Positions 34,895 through 43,425 of a DNA stretch of 64,000 nt are shown one piece after another. The DNA is from Candidatus Fibrimonadaceae bacterium (lineage in GTDB: Bacteria; Fibrobacterota; Fibrobacteria; Fibrobacterales; Fibrobacteraceae), in NCBI GenBank assembly GCA_031281265.1, contig JAITFO010000051.1, positions 1 to 64,000 on the forward strand. Reading direction: 5' to 3'. The notes under the pieces were generated by a model, which searched no databases, was not told the origin of the DNA, and was given only the letters and a program-made list of their open reading frames with translations. The position numbers and the translations under genes were made by a program. The first letter of the stretch is position 1. Each line of letters starts with the position of its first letter.

Positions 34895-35659
34895 TTAATT
34901 GCTATAAATCCGTTTGACGGTTTCTTCAATGTGTCCTAAAACCGTTTGAACACGCATATCAACCGAGGAGCCGTTCTCCGATTCCAATAAGCAGCCGCCT
35001 CTCTCTATAGTGCTATCGGGGACTAATTCAATACTTTTTAGCGAACCCATAGCGGGTTTCCAAAATGATTCAGTCTCATTTGCAGGGGTTACATCCAAAG
35101 GATTTAGCCGAACTTTCAATTTTTCCTCTTGCCCTAAAAATACAAAGGTCTCTTTGAGAACCTTAGATATTATGTTTGGATTATTGATAGCTTCTTCGCA
35201 AAAAATTCTCTTTGAGATGGCAAGGGCTATCTCTGTTGTGATACCTTCAATTTTTTCAAAATTCTCTTTTTGCTGCGCAACTATAGATTCAAATGTTTGA
35301 TTGACTGAACTCTGCAAATCCGCTAATTCGGCTTTCCATTTTTCGGTAGCTATTTTTTCGCCTTCTGCCGTTCCTTGATTTTTTCCCTCTTGAAATCCCT
35401 TGTCGTGCGCGCTCTTTGCCTCTTGCTCAATTTTCTTCTTTAAATTTTCCGCTTCGCCTTTAAGGGTAGCTATTTGCGATTGCAAATTTGTCACTTCGGC
35501 TTTTAAGCGGTCTTCTGGAGAATCCTTTGTAGCCCTAGGATTCATCTGGAATTCCGCCACCTTAAAACCAGCCATCGCGGCAGGCCTTATGGCTTGCGCC
35601 GCGCTTCCTTTCAGAATGGTTTTTAGCTGGACTTTACCCGGGTCATCATTTTGCGACAT
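34895..35659 (-). CDS. FliH/SctL-like stator protein, orphan
   Basis: 254 residues. A coiled coil (about 45-110) contains KGFQEGKNQGTAEGEK, typical of FliH. ALAISKRIFCEEAINNPNIISKVLKETF and then SIELVPDSTIERGGCLLESENGSSVDMRVQ match the FliH/V-type ATPase subunit E C-terminal domain. In flagella or type III export this protein binds and holds the FliI/SctN ATPase. No other flagellar or type III gene is in the window. FliH-like proteins also occur in other ATPase-driven assemblies, so the partner is open. A TATATT lies 9 bases before the ATG. It converges with the transferase gene. Confidence 0.7.
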   Translation of the reverse strand: MSQNDDPGKVQLKTILKGSAAQAIRPAAMAGFKVAEFQMNPRATKDSPEDRLKAEVTNLQSQIATLKGEAENLKKKIEQEAKSAHDKGFQEGKNQGTAEGEKIATEKWKAELADLQSSVNQTFESIVAQQKENFEKIEGITTEIALAISKRIFCEEAINNPNIISKVLKETFVFLGQEEKLKVRLNPLDVTPANETESFWKPAMGSLKSIELVPDSTIERGGCLLESENGSSVDMRVQTVLGHIEETVKRIYSN

Positions 35660-35701
35660 CTAAGAGATAATATAGAAAATGGCTTTAAGCATAGACGAAC
35701 C

Positions 35702-36517
35702 TCAGGATGAAGCTTGTTTGCGGAGATGTTTTTCAATATCGGCTGCAGTATAGCCTTGCTTTATGAGGTCCAAAATTTCCTCACTTTTTTCCTCTTGACC
35801 TTCCTCATACCTAACCGCTAGGGCTTCATCTATATTCCATTCACCTCTTATCAACATATTTAAAACCTCCGAACTGTGCCTCTCTAGGAAAGATACTAAA
35901 ATATTTTTGCTTATGCAAGTCTTTACAGCCAATTTTATGGCTTCGCGAAGATCCATAGACTTTAAATTCTTTTTTATCTCTGCTATGAACTCCTCGTAAC
36001 CGCTTAGAACAGGGCTTTTGACCGCCATATCCGTATTACGACCCTTGTTGATGTTGTAAATCCTTACCACAAGCTCCAAATATAAGTCAGGGGTTTTGAA
36101 ATTATAGGAATCGGATAATTTCAATTCCTTGTAATCTGGAAATTTCTTATCGCCGTTGTATAAAACTATGAACTCAGGGGATGGTATCATTATCCTTTTT
36201 TGCTTGTAAAGGCTCTTTCGGTCAACTATCATAGCATATTCCGCTGACAAATATTGAAGCATCCTGAGCGGCATATTGTTGTTAACCGAAGATTGGTGCT
36301 CAATGAGCACTATAAGCCTATCTTCCAGTACAAAGGCTATATCGTTGATTTGATCCATATAAAGCACATCCGAGAGAGTGACTATCTCTATCGTTGTGTT
36401 TTCAGGGTAGCTTTTTCCGCTGATTGCGCTGTATAGCTCCAATAGGTTGTTTTTTTCGCTGAACAGCCGTGTGAAAACGCTATCCTTGTGATTACGATTG
36501 GTTTTGATATCGGTCAT
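35702..36517 (-). CDS. Rpn-family recombination-promoting nuclease (PD-(D/E)XK transposase-like)
   Basis: 271 residues from MTDIKTNRNHKDSVFTRLFSEKNNLL, the start chosen because GGAGG lies 5 bases before this ATG; the frame opens at 36529. DIAFVLEDRLIVLIEHQSSVN is the D...ExQ nuclease core of the Rpn/PDDEXK_2 family. The C-terminus (GQEEKSEEILDLIKQGYTAADIEKHL) is a typical end. Rpn proteins promote RecA-independent recombination and occur in many copies in some genomes. No inverted repeats mark it as a mobile element. Confidence 0.85.
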   Translation of the reverse strand: MTDIKTNRNHKDSVFTRLFSEKNNLLELYSAISGKSYPENTTIEIVTLSDVLYMDQINDIAFVLEDRLIVLIEHQSSVNNNMPLRMLQYLSAEYAMIVDRKSLYKQKRIMIPSPEFIVLYNGDKKFPDYKELKLSDSYNFKTPDLYLELVVRIYNINKGRNTDMAVKSPVLSGYEEFIAEIKKNLKSMDLREAIKLAVKTCISKNILVSFLERHSSEVLNMLIRGEWNIDEALAVRYEEGQEEKSEEILDLIKQGYTAADIEKHLRKQASS

Positions 36518-36584
36518 TTTTTCCTCCATTTTTCTTCGTTACCTTAGACGCTTGTCAAGCCAAAAAAAATTCAGATTTATGCAT

Positions 36585-36609
36585 TTTGCAAACAGGTGTT
36601 GACGTTTTT
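36585..36609 (+). repeat. 25-base repeat containing TTGACG, copy 2
   Basis: Begins TTTGCAAACA and carries GTGTTGACGTTTTT, one mismatch from 21710-21734. It lies about 70 bases upstream of the Rpn gene start and 90 bases before the LPP20-like gene. The other copy is beside another PD-(D/E)XK gene. Confidence 0.75.
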
Positions 36610-36701
36610 CGTGTTTTTTATGGGTTTTTCTATAGTTTTTCCTAGAAAATTTCATTTGTCATTTTTTTGTATATTTAACAATTATTGATAAATAAACAGC
36701 T

Positions 36702-37115
36702 TTGAAAAATGAGAAAGTTGCTAAATTACGGGTTGTGATACAAAATATACCTACTACCATAAGCTCTCGCTATTTTTTCTTTTTGCTGCTGCTTGCTTTG
36801 GCGGTTTTTGTATTCATAGATTGTGCTTCTACGGCACAGCAGGCTGAATTAAGAAGTAATTACCGCTCAAAAAACGGTTCCGAGAGCGAGGAAATAAGCA
36901 GGAACGCTGTGGCGACAATACAGATATCTGCCGATGCCGAACAGGTCAATTCATTCACGGATTCATATAATAATGCCAAAGCCAAAAAGGTCTATGCATT
37001 CGCGGCGGTCAGGAAAGTGGACTTGGCTCTCTACTATGCACAGAAAATAGAATCCGCTCTGGGCGAGGCACAGCGTTTCCTTGAGCTTGCCGAGCAGATG
37101 GCAAAAGCAATGTGA
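36702..37115 (+). CDS. LPP20-like membrane/lipoprotein
   Basis: 137 residues. An N-terminal hydrophobic segment (about 24-41) ends in FIDC, a lipobox-like site. The rest, EEISRNAVATIQISADAEQVNSF to YAFAAVRKVDLALYY, resembles the LPP20 family of bacterial lipoproteins, which often occur beside envelope proteins. The start is TTG; there is no ATG in the first 90 codons, and a GTG at 36735 is possible. It opens the row of envelope genes up to 41338. Confidence 0.65.
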   Translation: MKNEKVAKLRVVIQNIPTTISSRYFFFLLLLALAVFVFIDCASTAQQAELRSNYRSKNGSESEEISRNAVATIQISADAEQVNSFTDSYNNAKAKKVYAFAAVRKVDLALYYAQKIESALGEAQRFLELAEQMAKAM

Positions 37116-37148
37116 CGAAAAAACTCGCGCCACAAGCGGCGCAAACCT

Positions 37149-37177
37149 TGCCAAAACCGTATTCCCAAGTTTTGGCA
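37149..37177 (+). other. hairpin between the LPP20-like gene and the next small gene
   Basis: TGCCAAAAC (37149-37157) pairs with GTTTTGGCA (37169-37177) over an 11-base loop. There is no T run, so it may be a processing or attenuation structure rather than a terminator. Confidence 0.5.
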
Positions 37178-37210
37178 GGGTGAACAAAAACGGGAAAGGA
37201 GAAAAAGAAA

Positions 37211-37393
37211 ATGGTATGTCCTTATTACAACACGGATTACAAAAACTGTAACTTTTTTGGCACTCTACAAGAAGGGTATCAAAGAGAAAATTTTTGCCTG
37301 TCCAGCGATAATTGGCGGCGATGCGCGAACTATTCAAATAGGAGTTATGACGAAAAAGTGAATAAACGATTACGGTCAAACCCCGATTTATAA
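37211..37393 (+). CDS. small cysteine-rich protein
   Basis: 60 residues. MVCPYYNTDYKNCNFFG and then FCLSSDNWRRCANYSN give four cysteines in the spacing of small proteins reading CPY...C...YC...C..Y. These are found in several phyla with no known function. A strong AAAGGAG site precedes the ATG, which supports real translation. It could bind a metal. It lies between the LPP20-like gene and a one-helix membrane protein. Confidence 0.6.
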   Translation: MVCPYYNTDYKNCNFFGTLQEGYQRENFCLSSDNWRRCANYSNRSYDEKVNKRLRSNPDL

Positions 37394-37408
37394 CAGACGG
37401 AGAAATCT

Positions 37409-37690
37409 ATGAGCAATTGGCTAATCGCTATCGCTATACTTGTTGCTGTTATAGCTCTGTTAATTTACGGATTTTTTTATATAAAAAGAAAAATCCGAAA
37501 TAAAATAATAGAGAAAGGAGCAGATATTATAACAAAAACAACGGGAAAATATCTTGATGAGGAAACCGCAAGCAAAATAAACCGTGCAACAAACGTTACA
37601 GCGGAAACGCTTAAAGAAGGCGTAATAAAAACGGCAGCAAAAAAAGGATTGGAAATAGCAATGGATGCAAAGAAAAACAGTAGCGAATAA
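37409..37690 (+). CDS. small single-pass membrane protein
   Basis: 93 residues: one N-terminal membrane helix (about 4-26) followed by a basic stretch (KRKIRNKIIEKG) and an amphipathic, lysine-rich tail. No recognised family. GGAG stands before the ATG. It probably faces the cytoplasm with its tail and may work with the neighbouring envelope proteins; nothing more specific can be said. Confidence 0.55.
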   Translation: MSNWLIAIAILVAVIALLIYGFFYIKRKIRNKIIEKGADIITKTTGKYLDEETASKINRATNVTAETLKEGVIKTAAKKGLEIAMDAKKNSSE

Positions 37691-37729
37691 TTGTTTTCAG
37701 GTTAACGGAACCGCCTGATTTCAGTTTGT

Positions 37730-37754
37730 TCCTCCCAGCGCGGTGCTGGGAGGA
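37730..37754 (+). other. hairpin in the leader of the Sel1/FISUMP gene
   Basis: TCCTCCCAGC pairs perfectly with GCTGGGAGGA over a five-base loop. A second stem, CAGGTT...AACC.CCTG, lies just upstream (37699-37718). No T run follows. The ATG is 40 bases on, after GGAG. Confidence 0.55.
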
Positions 37755-37794
37755 ATATTTAACAAGGTTTCTTTGGAAAAAAGGAGAATTTATT

Positions 37795-40620
37795 ATGAAC
37801 GAAAATCCTACAGACGCAGAAGAGCAGTTCAATCTTGGAACTAGTTATGTAGAAGGAAACGGCGTACCGAAAGACTTAGAAAAGGCTATTTATTGGTATG
37901 CTAAAGCCGCTGAACAGGGGCACTCTGAGGCACAGTTAAGCCTTGGAATTTTTTATACCGATGGAATAGGCGTACCGAAGGACATAGAAAAGGCTATTTA
38001 TTGGTTTACAAAAGCAGCGGAGCAAGGTCGTGCTGAAGCACAATATAACCTCGGAATTTGTTATGACGATGGAGGAAACGGTGTACCAAAAGATATGGAG
38101 AAGGCTATTTATTGGTATACAAAAGCTGTAGAACAAGGCAATGCTATGGCACAGTGTAACCTTGGAGCTTGTTATGCCCAAGGAAATGGTGTACCTAAAG
38201 ACTTGGAGAAAGCTATTTATTGGTATACAAAAGCAGCGGAGCAAGGTAGTGCTACGGCACAGTGTAACCTTGGAGTTCGTTATGCTAATGGAAACGGCGT
38301 AGCTAAAGACTTGGAGAAAGCTATTTATTGGTATACAAAAGCTGCAGAGCAAGGTAATGCTATGGCACAATATAACCTTGGAACTTGTTATGCCTATGGA
38401 GACGGTATACCGACAGATATGGAGAAGGCTATTCATTGGTTTGCAAAAGCCGCAGAGCAGGATATAGCAGAGGCACAGTATAATCTTGGAGTTTGTTATG
38501 CTAATGGAACCGGCGTAGCTAAAGACTTGGAGAAAGCTATTTATTGGTATACAAAAGCTGCAGAGCAAGGTATGGCAGAGGCAGATGAGAAAGCAGAAAA
38601 AGTAAGAATATTAAAAAACGCGAACAGTAAATACGCAGGTATAAAATGTAAATCCCATCCTTCAAAGGAAGCATATGCACATTGCGATGAATGCGGAGAA
38701 CCTATTTGTGGAGAGTGTTACATTGTACTACTTGGGTCTTGTTATAAATGCGCAAGTAGTTCGGTGAAAAATGAAGCCACTAAATATAAAAAACAAAGGA
38801 GGAGAGATAACTATAAAAGAATCCTTGTCATTATCTCTTCTACAATTGGAGCGCTCATTGGAATAGCAAGTGCAGAAGGAAAAGTATGGTCAACAGACTC
38901 AATCGTATATACATTATATATATGGATATGGTTAGGAATCAGCGGCAATTTAATAATAGCTTTATCATTTTTTCCACAATTTTATCGTTCTTGCCGTGAT
39001 AACGGCGAATCTTTTGGACAAGCACTGAAAACCGCTCTCTTTGCAGTAATATTATTTAAGTTATTGCCTAAATCTTTAGCTGGACCGATAATCCCTATTA
39101 TCAAAATTTGGGAGTATACCAAAAATATAAAAATTGCTAAATCAACGATCTCCGATTGCAAAAAATTGCTCAGAAAAATGTCAGATTATTATGGATATGC
39201 ACAATACGTCGAAAAACACGGTGACAAAATAAACCACGCTAAACTTACCGAACAAGGCGGTGCTTTATATAACAACGAGTATGCAAAAGCTATATTAAAT
39301 GGAAACCAAGAAACATATTTTGAAACTGAAACAGGGTTGAAACAGCAAGTAAAGGAACAGGAACCTAGCAAAATAGGAGAAAAAAAGAAACTGACATTTG
39401 GAGTTATTTTTGGTATTGCACTAGGCACAGTAATAGCAATAGCAATTTTTATTAATAATTCATTCAATAAAAGTTCTAAGCCAATTGAGGTAAACAAAAC
39501 ATCCACCGAAAGCGAAACTTTCACCGATCCCCGCGACAATCAAACATACAGAACAATCAAAATCGGCACGCAAACCTGGATGGCGGAAAACTTAAATTAC
39601 GGGGTGAAAGGCAGCAAGTGTTACAATAACGAACCAGCCAACTGCGAGGAATACGGGCAGCTTTATAATTGGTCGGCAGCCTTGAAAGCCTGCCCAAGCG
39701 GTTGGCATTTGCCGAGCAATGATGAATGGGAAATTCTGTACCGCTTTGTTGACGGCACAAGTGGCACCGAAAAACCATACAGCAGCAAGACGGCGGGAAG
39801 ATACCTGAAAGCAAAAAGCGGTTGGAATTATTACGAAGGCAGTTCAGGCAACGGCACGGATGATTACGGTTTTACGGCTCTTCCAGGCGGCCTTGGCCAT
39901 CCCGATGGCAAACTTTCCAGCGCTGCGGGAAGCTACGGCAACTGGTGGAGCAGCTCGGAGTACGATGACAATAGTGCTTACAATAGGTTCAAATCTTACA
40001 AACACGACAACGCTGGCTGGGAAACCGAAGCCAAAAGCAAATTGTTCAGCGTGCGTTGCGTGAAAGACGAGGCTACAGCCTCTGCCGAAGTAAAGTCAGC
40101 CGCAAAGTCCACTGCCAAGCCTTTCACCGACCCCCGCGACAACAGGACATACAAAACAACAAAAATCGGCAATCAAACTTGGATGGCGGAAAATTTAAAA
40201 TATGAAATGGAAGGCAGCAAATGCTATGACCATGAACCTGCCAACTGCCAGAAATATGGCATACTTTATAACTGGGAACCCGCTTTGAAAGCCTGCCCAA
40301 GCGGTTGGCATTTGCCCAAGGACTATGAATGGGCTGCTTTAGCGGATTATATCGGTAGCGATGCAGGAAAAAAATTAAAATCAACAAGCGGCTGGGACGA
40401 AGGTGGCAATGGCACGGATGAATATGGATTTTCTGCCTTGCCCGCTGGTAGCGGAAAATCAGATGGTTCTTTTATAATGCTTGGCAAATACGGCTATTGG
40501 TGGAGTGTTGGGGAAGGGACGGATGATTATTACCGATACGTGTCTTTTGAAGATGCTAATTTAAGCAGACTTAAAAGCACCAAAAAGGGTTCGTTCCCAA
40601 TTCGTTGCGTGAAGGATTGA
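37795..40620 (+). CDS. Sel1-repeat / B-box zinc finger / membrane / double FISUMP protein
   Basis: 941 residues from MNENPTDAEEQFNLG; the frame opens at 37726, but GGAG precedes the ATG at 37795. Residues of about 10-265 are seven Sel1 repeats (unit AQYNLGxxYxxGxGVPKDxEKAIYWYTKAAEQG). About 284-320 is a B-box-type zinc finger (CKSHPSKEAYAHCDECGEPICGECY). Membrane segments follow near 345, 380, 420 and 540. Two FISUMP domains end the protein (about 577-760 and 778-941), each with WMAENL, ACPSGWHLP and SVRCVKD or PIRCVKD. Sel1 and B-box parts would be cytoplasmic and the FISUMP parts outside. FISUMP is typical of Fibrobacter. The function is unknown; it links intracellular protein-binding repeats to surface domains. 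Confidence 0.85.
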   Translation: MNENPTDAEEQFNLGTSYVEGNGVPKDLEKAIYWYAKAAEQGHSEAQLSLGIFYTDGIGVPKDIEKAIYWFTKAAEQGRAEAQYNLGICYDDGGNGVPKDMEKAIYWYTKAVEQGNAMAQCNLGACYAQGNGVPKDLEKAIYWYTKAAEQGSATAQCNLGVRYANGNGVAKDLEKAIYWYTKAAEQGNAMAQYNLGTCYAYGDGIPTDMEKAIHWFAKAAEQDIAEAQYNLGVCYANGTGVAKDLEKAIYWYTKAAEQGMAEADEKAEKVRILKNANSKYAGIKCKSHPSKEAYAHCDECGEPICGECYIVLLGSCYKCASSSVKNEATKYKKQRRRDNYKRILVIISSTIGALIGIASAEGKVWSTDSIVYTLYIWIWLGISGNLIIALSFFPQFYRSCRDNGESFGQALKTALFAVILFKLLPKSLAGPIIPIIKIWEYTKNIKIAKSTISDCKKLLRKMSDYYGYAQYVEKHGDKINHAKLTEQGGALYNNEYAKAILNGNQETYFETETGLKQQVKEQEPSKIGEKKKLTFGVIFGIALGTVIAIAIFINNSFNKSSKPIEVNKTSTESETFTDPRDNQTYRTIKIGTQTWMAENLNYGVKGSKCYNNEPANCEEYGQLYNWSAALKACPSGWHLPSNDEWEILYRFVDGTSGTEKPYSSKTAGRYLKAKSGWNYYEGSSGNGTDDYGFTALPGGLGHPDGKLSSAAGSYGNWWSSSEYDDNSAYNRFKSYKHDNAGWETEAKSKLFSVRCVKDEATASAEVKSAAKSTAKPFTDPRDNRTYKTTKIGNQTWMAENLKYEMEGSKCYDHEPANCQKYGILYNWEPALKACPSGWHLPKDYEWAALADYIGSDAGKKLKSTSGWDEGGNGTDEYGFSALPAGSGKSDGSFIMLGKYGYWWSVGEGTDDYYRYVSFEDANLSRLKSTKKGSFPIRCVKD

Positions 40621-40621
40621 A

Positions 40622-41338
40622 ATGAATAGGATGTTTATATTTTATCTCTTGGCATTAGCGGCAATTGCTTTGGCGCAAGAGCAGCAAGTAAAAACGCTTG
40701 CTGTTCAATTTGACTCCGTAAATACATTGGTGAGAGACAATGAAATAGACAAAGCCCAAGCGTTGAAAAAATTGCAAGATATTTTACCCGAATTGCAGAC
40801 AGCATACAACAAGCTAAAACCAGATGAAGCAAAAAAAGAAAAATGGATTTTCCCAATAGAAGGCTATACATCAAAGAATATAGGCGGCACTCGCGGCGAA
40901 GGTTATATTCCAAGCGGATACGATTACTTTGATGGCAACAAGCACGGCGGGCACCCAGCACACGATATTTTTATCCACGACAAAAACCAAGACTGCAAGG
41001 ACGATAGAACAGGGCGGTTTGTAAATGTTCGCTCTGTGAGCAGCGGTATTGTGGTTGCATTGGAAAAACAATGGGACAAAGCGAGTTCTTTGCGTGGCGG
41101 CAAATACATATATATTTATTCCCCAAATGATAATGCTCTTTTTTATTATGCGCATAATAATGAAGTTCTTGTAAATGTGGGGCAAATAATCAATGAAGGC
41201 GACACCATTGCCACCGTAGGTCGCACAGGGTTAAACGCCTTTAAAAAAAGGTCTCCAACTCATTTGCATTTTATGAAATTGGAATTGGACGATAAATTTT
41301 ATCCCAAGCCTGCTGATACATATCGGGATTTATTGTAA
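40622..41338 (+). CDS. M23 family (LytM-type) peptidase
   Basis: 238 residues with a signal peptide (residues 1-18, ending ALA). A helical region (about 20-75) precedes the M23 domain. Zinc ligands are His111 and Asp115 (GGHPAHDIF) and His216 in THLHF; His178 in YYAHN and His214 are the catalytic pair. All required residues are present, so it is likely an active cell-wall endopeptidase in the periplasm. It follows the Sel1/FISUMP gene by one base. The two may act together on wall or surface assembly. Confidence 0.85.
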   Translation: MNRMFIFYLLALAAIALAQEQQVKTLAVQFDSVNTLVRDNEIDKAQALKKLQDILPELQTAYNKLKPDEAKKEKWIFPIEGYTSKNIGGTRGEGYIPSGYDYFDGNKHGGHPAHDIFIHDKNQDCKDDRTGRFVNVRSVSSGIVVALEKQWDKASSLRGGKYIYIYSPNDNALFYYAHNNEVLVNVGQIINEGDTIATVGRTGLNAFKKRSPTHLHFMKLELDDKFYPKPADTYRDLL

Positions 41339-41340
41339 CC

Positions 41341-41383
41341 TGTCCAAAAAGTGTTTAAACAGTGTTTAAACACTTTTTGGACA
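41341..41383 (+). terminator. perfect 20-base inverted repeat, probable bidirectional terminator
   Basis: TGTCCAAAAAGTGTTTAAAC, three bases AGT, then its exact complement. The A5/T5 tracts inside the arms could act as terminator tails on both strands. A binding site for a dimeric regulator or a recombinase is the alternative. It lies between the M23 gene and the spoVG promoter. Confidence 0.55.
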
Positions 41384-41420
41384 CTTGAAATCGTTGAAAT
41401 TAACGCAAGAGAGCCGTTTT

Positions 41421-41449
41421 TTGCATGGCACGCAAATTGTCTTTATTAT
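41421..41449 (+). promoter_or_regulatory. promoter of spoVG
   Basis: TTGCAT, 17 bases, TATTAT, followed by AAGAGG before the ATG at 41473. Confidence 0.65.
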
Positions 41450-41472
41450 AGAAACTTTAACAAGAGGTTTCA

Positions 41473-41802
41473 ATGAATAAAGAGCTAAAATCGGCTAAGA
41501 AAAGCGAAGGAAAAAGCACATCTTTTTTTGATGTTCTAACTTGCACTTCGGTACAAGTTTATCCTTTCAAAGAGTCCGGCGGCAAAACCAAAGCCTTTGC
41601 AAGGGCAACCATAAACGACCAACTCCAACTAACCGGTTTAAGGGTTGTGGATGGCTCAAACGGATTTTTTGTCTCTTACCCGCTTGACCCAAACTATAAG
41701 GGCGAGGACTATCACTCCATCTATTATCCGCTCAACAAAGAACTGCGAGACCACATTGAACAATGTGTATTAGAAAAGTATCAAGAGCTAGTTAGTGCTT
41801 GA
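41473..41802 (+). CDS. spoVG: SpoVG-family RNA/DNA-binding regulator
   Basis: 109 residues. VQVYPFKESGGKTKAFARATINDQLQLTGLRVVDGSNGFFVSYP is the SpoVG pattern, with the C-terminal helix LRDHIEQCVLEKY. In other bacteria SpoVG binds nucleic acids and affects gene expression. A lysine-rich N-terminal extension of about 25 residues is unusual. It has its own promoter, and 42 bases separate it from comM. Confidence 0.88.
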   Translation: MNKELKSAKKSEGKSTSFFDVLTCTSVQVYPFKESGGKTKAFARATINDQLQLTGLRVVDGSNGFFVSYPLDPNYKGEDYHSIYYPLNKELRDHIEQCVLEKYQELVSA

Positions 41803-41844
41803 AATCGGGTAAATCCTTAAATCGGGTGAATCGGGGTTCAGACA

Positions 41845-43374
41845 ATGTTCATAAGAATCAAAAGCGCAGCGTTACGTGGCATAGATGTTGTAACCGTAGA
41901 AATAGAGGTTGATAGCACTTCTGGCCTGCCTGGTTTCTCGCTTGTTGGCTTGCCAGACAACGCTGTTCGTGAAGCTAGGGAAAGGGTGATTTCCGCTATG
42001 CGAAGCTGCGGTTTTTATGGCTGTTCTACAAGAATGACTGTAAATATGTCTCCAGCAGACTTGCGTAAGGAGGGGGCTTCCTTTGACTTAGGACTTGCTA
42101 TTGGAATGCTCTCAGCAACGGAGCAGGTTGAAATTATGAACATTGAGAATTATCTGTTTTTAGGGGAACTTTCGCTGGATGGCAGGTTACGTCCGGTGCA
42201 TGGGGTTTTGGCGGTTGCCGCTAACCTAGCGCGCTACTCGCCGGAGACAATTTTTGTTGTTCCCTACGAAAATTTTGAGGAAGCCGCTTGCGTGGAAACG
42301 CTAAAGGTTATAGCTCCAAAAACTTTGGATGAGTGTTTAAAAAGGTTGCAGGAGCCGGAAATGGCTTGTTGTCGTTACCCTGAATGTCCACCGGTTTCTG
42401 CAACCCAAAACAAAACAGCCGATTTTTCGCAGGTGTATGGAATGGCAACCGTTAAGCGTGCCCTTGAAATTTCCGCCGCTGGTGCGCACAACTTTCTTTT
42501 GGTGGGTTCGCCGGGTTCGGGAAAAACGCTTTGCGCTCGTTGCTTGCCGGGGATTTTGCCAACCATGCGGAGAAACGAATCTCTGGAGAGCACCATAATA
42601 CATTCCTGCGCCGGGATGTTCGGTTCTTGCAAAGGGTTGATGAAGAGCCGCCCTTTTAGGTCTCCGCATCACACCGCAACCGTTGCATCGTTGGTAGGCG
42701 GAATGAAGCTGCGCCCCGGAGAAGCGAGCCTAGCCCACAACGGAGTTCTTTTTTTGGACGAACTGCCGGAGTTTCAGCGAGCGGCTTTGGAGAGTTTAAG
42801 GCAGCCTTTGGAAGAAGGCGTGGTTCGCCTGAACAGAGCTTCTGGGAGTATATGCTTCCCTGCAAATTTTGTTTTGGGCGCGGCTATGAATCCTTGTCCC
42901 TGCGGTTATGCTATGGATAACCGCAGGGATTGCCGCTGTATGCCAGAGGCTATAAAGCGCTATAGAACCAAAGTATCTGGCCCTTTGCTGGACAGGATAG
43001 ACCTTCAAGTATCAGTTCCGTCTGTTCCCATAGATGAGAGCAGGCAAGGTAAAATAGGGGAGAGTTCCGATGAAATTCAAAAGCGTGTTGAAAGAGCCTG
43101 CGAAATTCAGGAGGGCAGGCTTAAAGAGAAGAAAATTTTTCGCAATGGGCATCAAGATGGCAAAACCCTTAAAGACATCCTTTTTTGGGATAACGACGCG
43201 GAGAACTTTGCCTTAAAAGCTGCTGAAAAATGGCGAATGAGCCACAGGGGTTATGACAGAATGTTAAAAGTTGCCCGTACCATTGCGGATTTAAGGCAGA
43301 GCGTCAGGGTAGAGCGACCTGACTTGGCAGAAGCTATTCAGTACAGAGCTTTGGAGACGGTATGGATGGATTGA
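41845..43374 (+). CDS. comM: YifB/ComM family AAA+ ATPase
   Basis: 509 residues. The N-terminal S5-like fold domain begins MFIRIKSAALRGIDVVTVEIEVDSTSGLPGFSLVGLPDNAVREA. The Walker A is GSPGSGKT, Walker B LFLDELPEF, and the Mg-chelatase-like C-terminal part has MNPCPCGY. ComM is a hexameric helicase that extends branch migration during natural transformation. Together with the ComEA-like gene at 45095 it suggests that DNA uptake may occur. Confidence 0.92.
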   Translation: MFIRIKSAALRGIDVVTVEIEVDSTSGLPGFSLVGLPDNAVREARERVISAMRSCGFYGCSTRMTVNMSPADLRKEGASFDLGLAIGMLSATEQVEIMNIENYLFLGELSLDGRLRPVHGVLAVAANLARYSPETIFVVPYENFEEAACVETLKVIAPKTLDECLKRLQEPEMACCRYPECPPVSATQNKTADFSQVYGMATVKRALEISAAGAHNFLLVGSPGSGKTLCARCLPGILPTMRRNESLESTIIHSCAGMFGSCKGLMKSRPFRSPHHTATVASLVGGMKLRPGEASLAHNGVLFLDELPEFQRAALESLRQPLEEGVVRLNRASGSICFPANFVLGAAMNPCPCGYAMDNRRDCRCMPEAIKRYRTKVSGPLLDRIDLQVSVPSVPIDESRQGKIGESSDEIQKRVERACEIQEGRLKEKKIFRNGHQDGKTLKDILFWDNDAENFALKAAEKWRMSHRGYDRMLKVARTIADLRQSVRVERPDLAEAIQYRALETVWMD

Positions 43375-43425
43375 AATTTGCTACATTTACATTCCGTTGT
43401 TAGGCTAGGATATGCGAGGATATTT

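Noticed and set aside
35702-36529. Rpn-family gene as an insertion sequence
   Set aside because: No terminal inverted repeats or target-site duplications are seen; family members occur as ordinary dispersed genes.
37822-38590. Tandem DNA repeats of about 108 bases suggesting a CRISPR or satellite
   Set aside because: They encode seven Sel1 protein repeats in a continuous frame; there are no short direct repeats with unique spacers.
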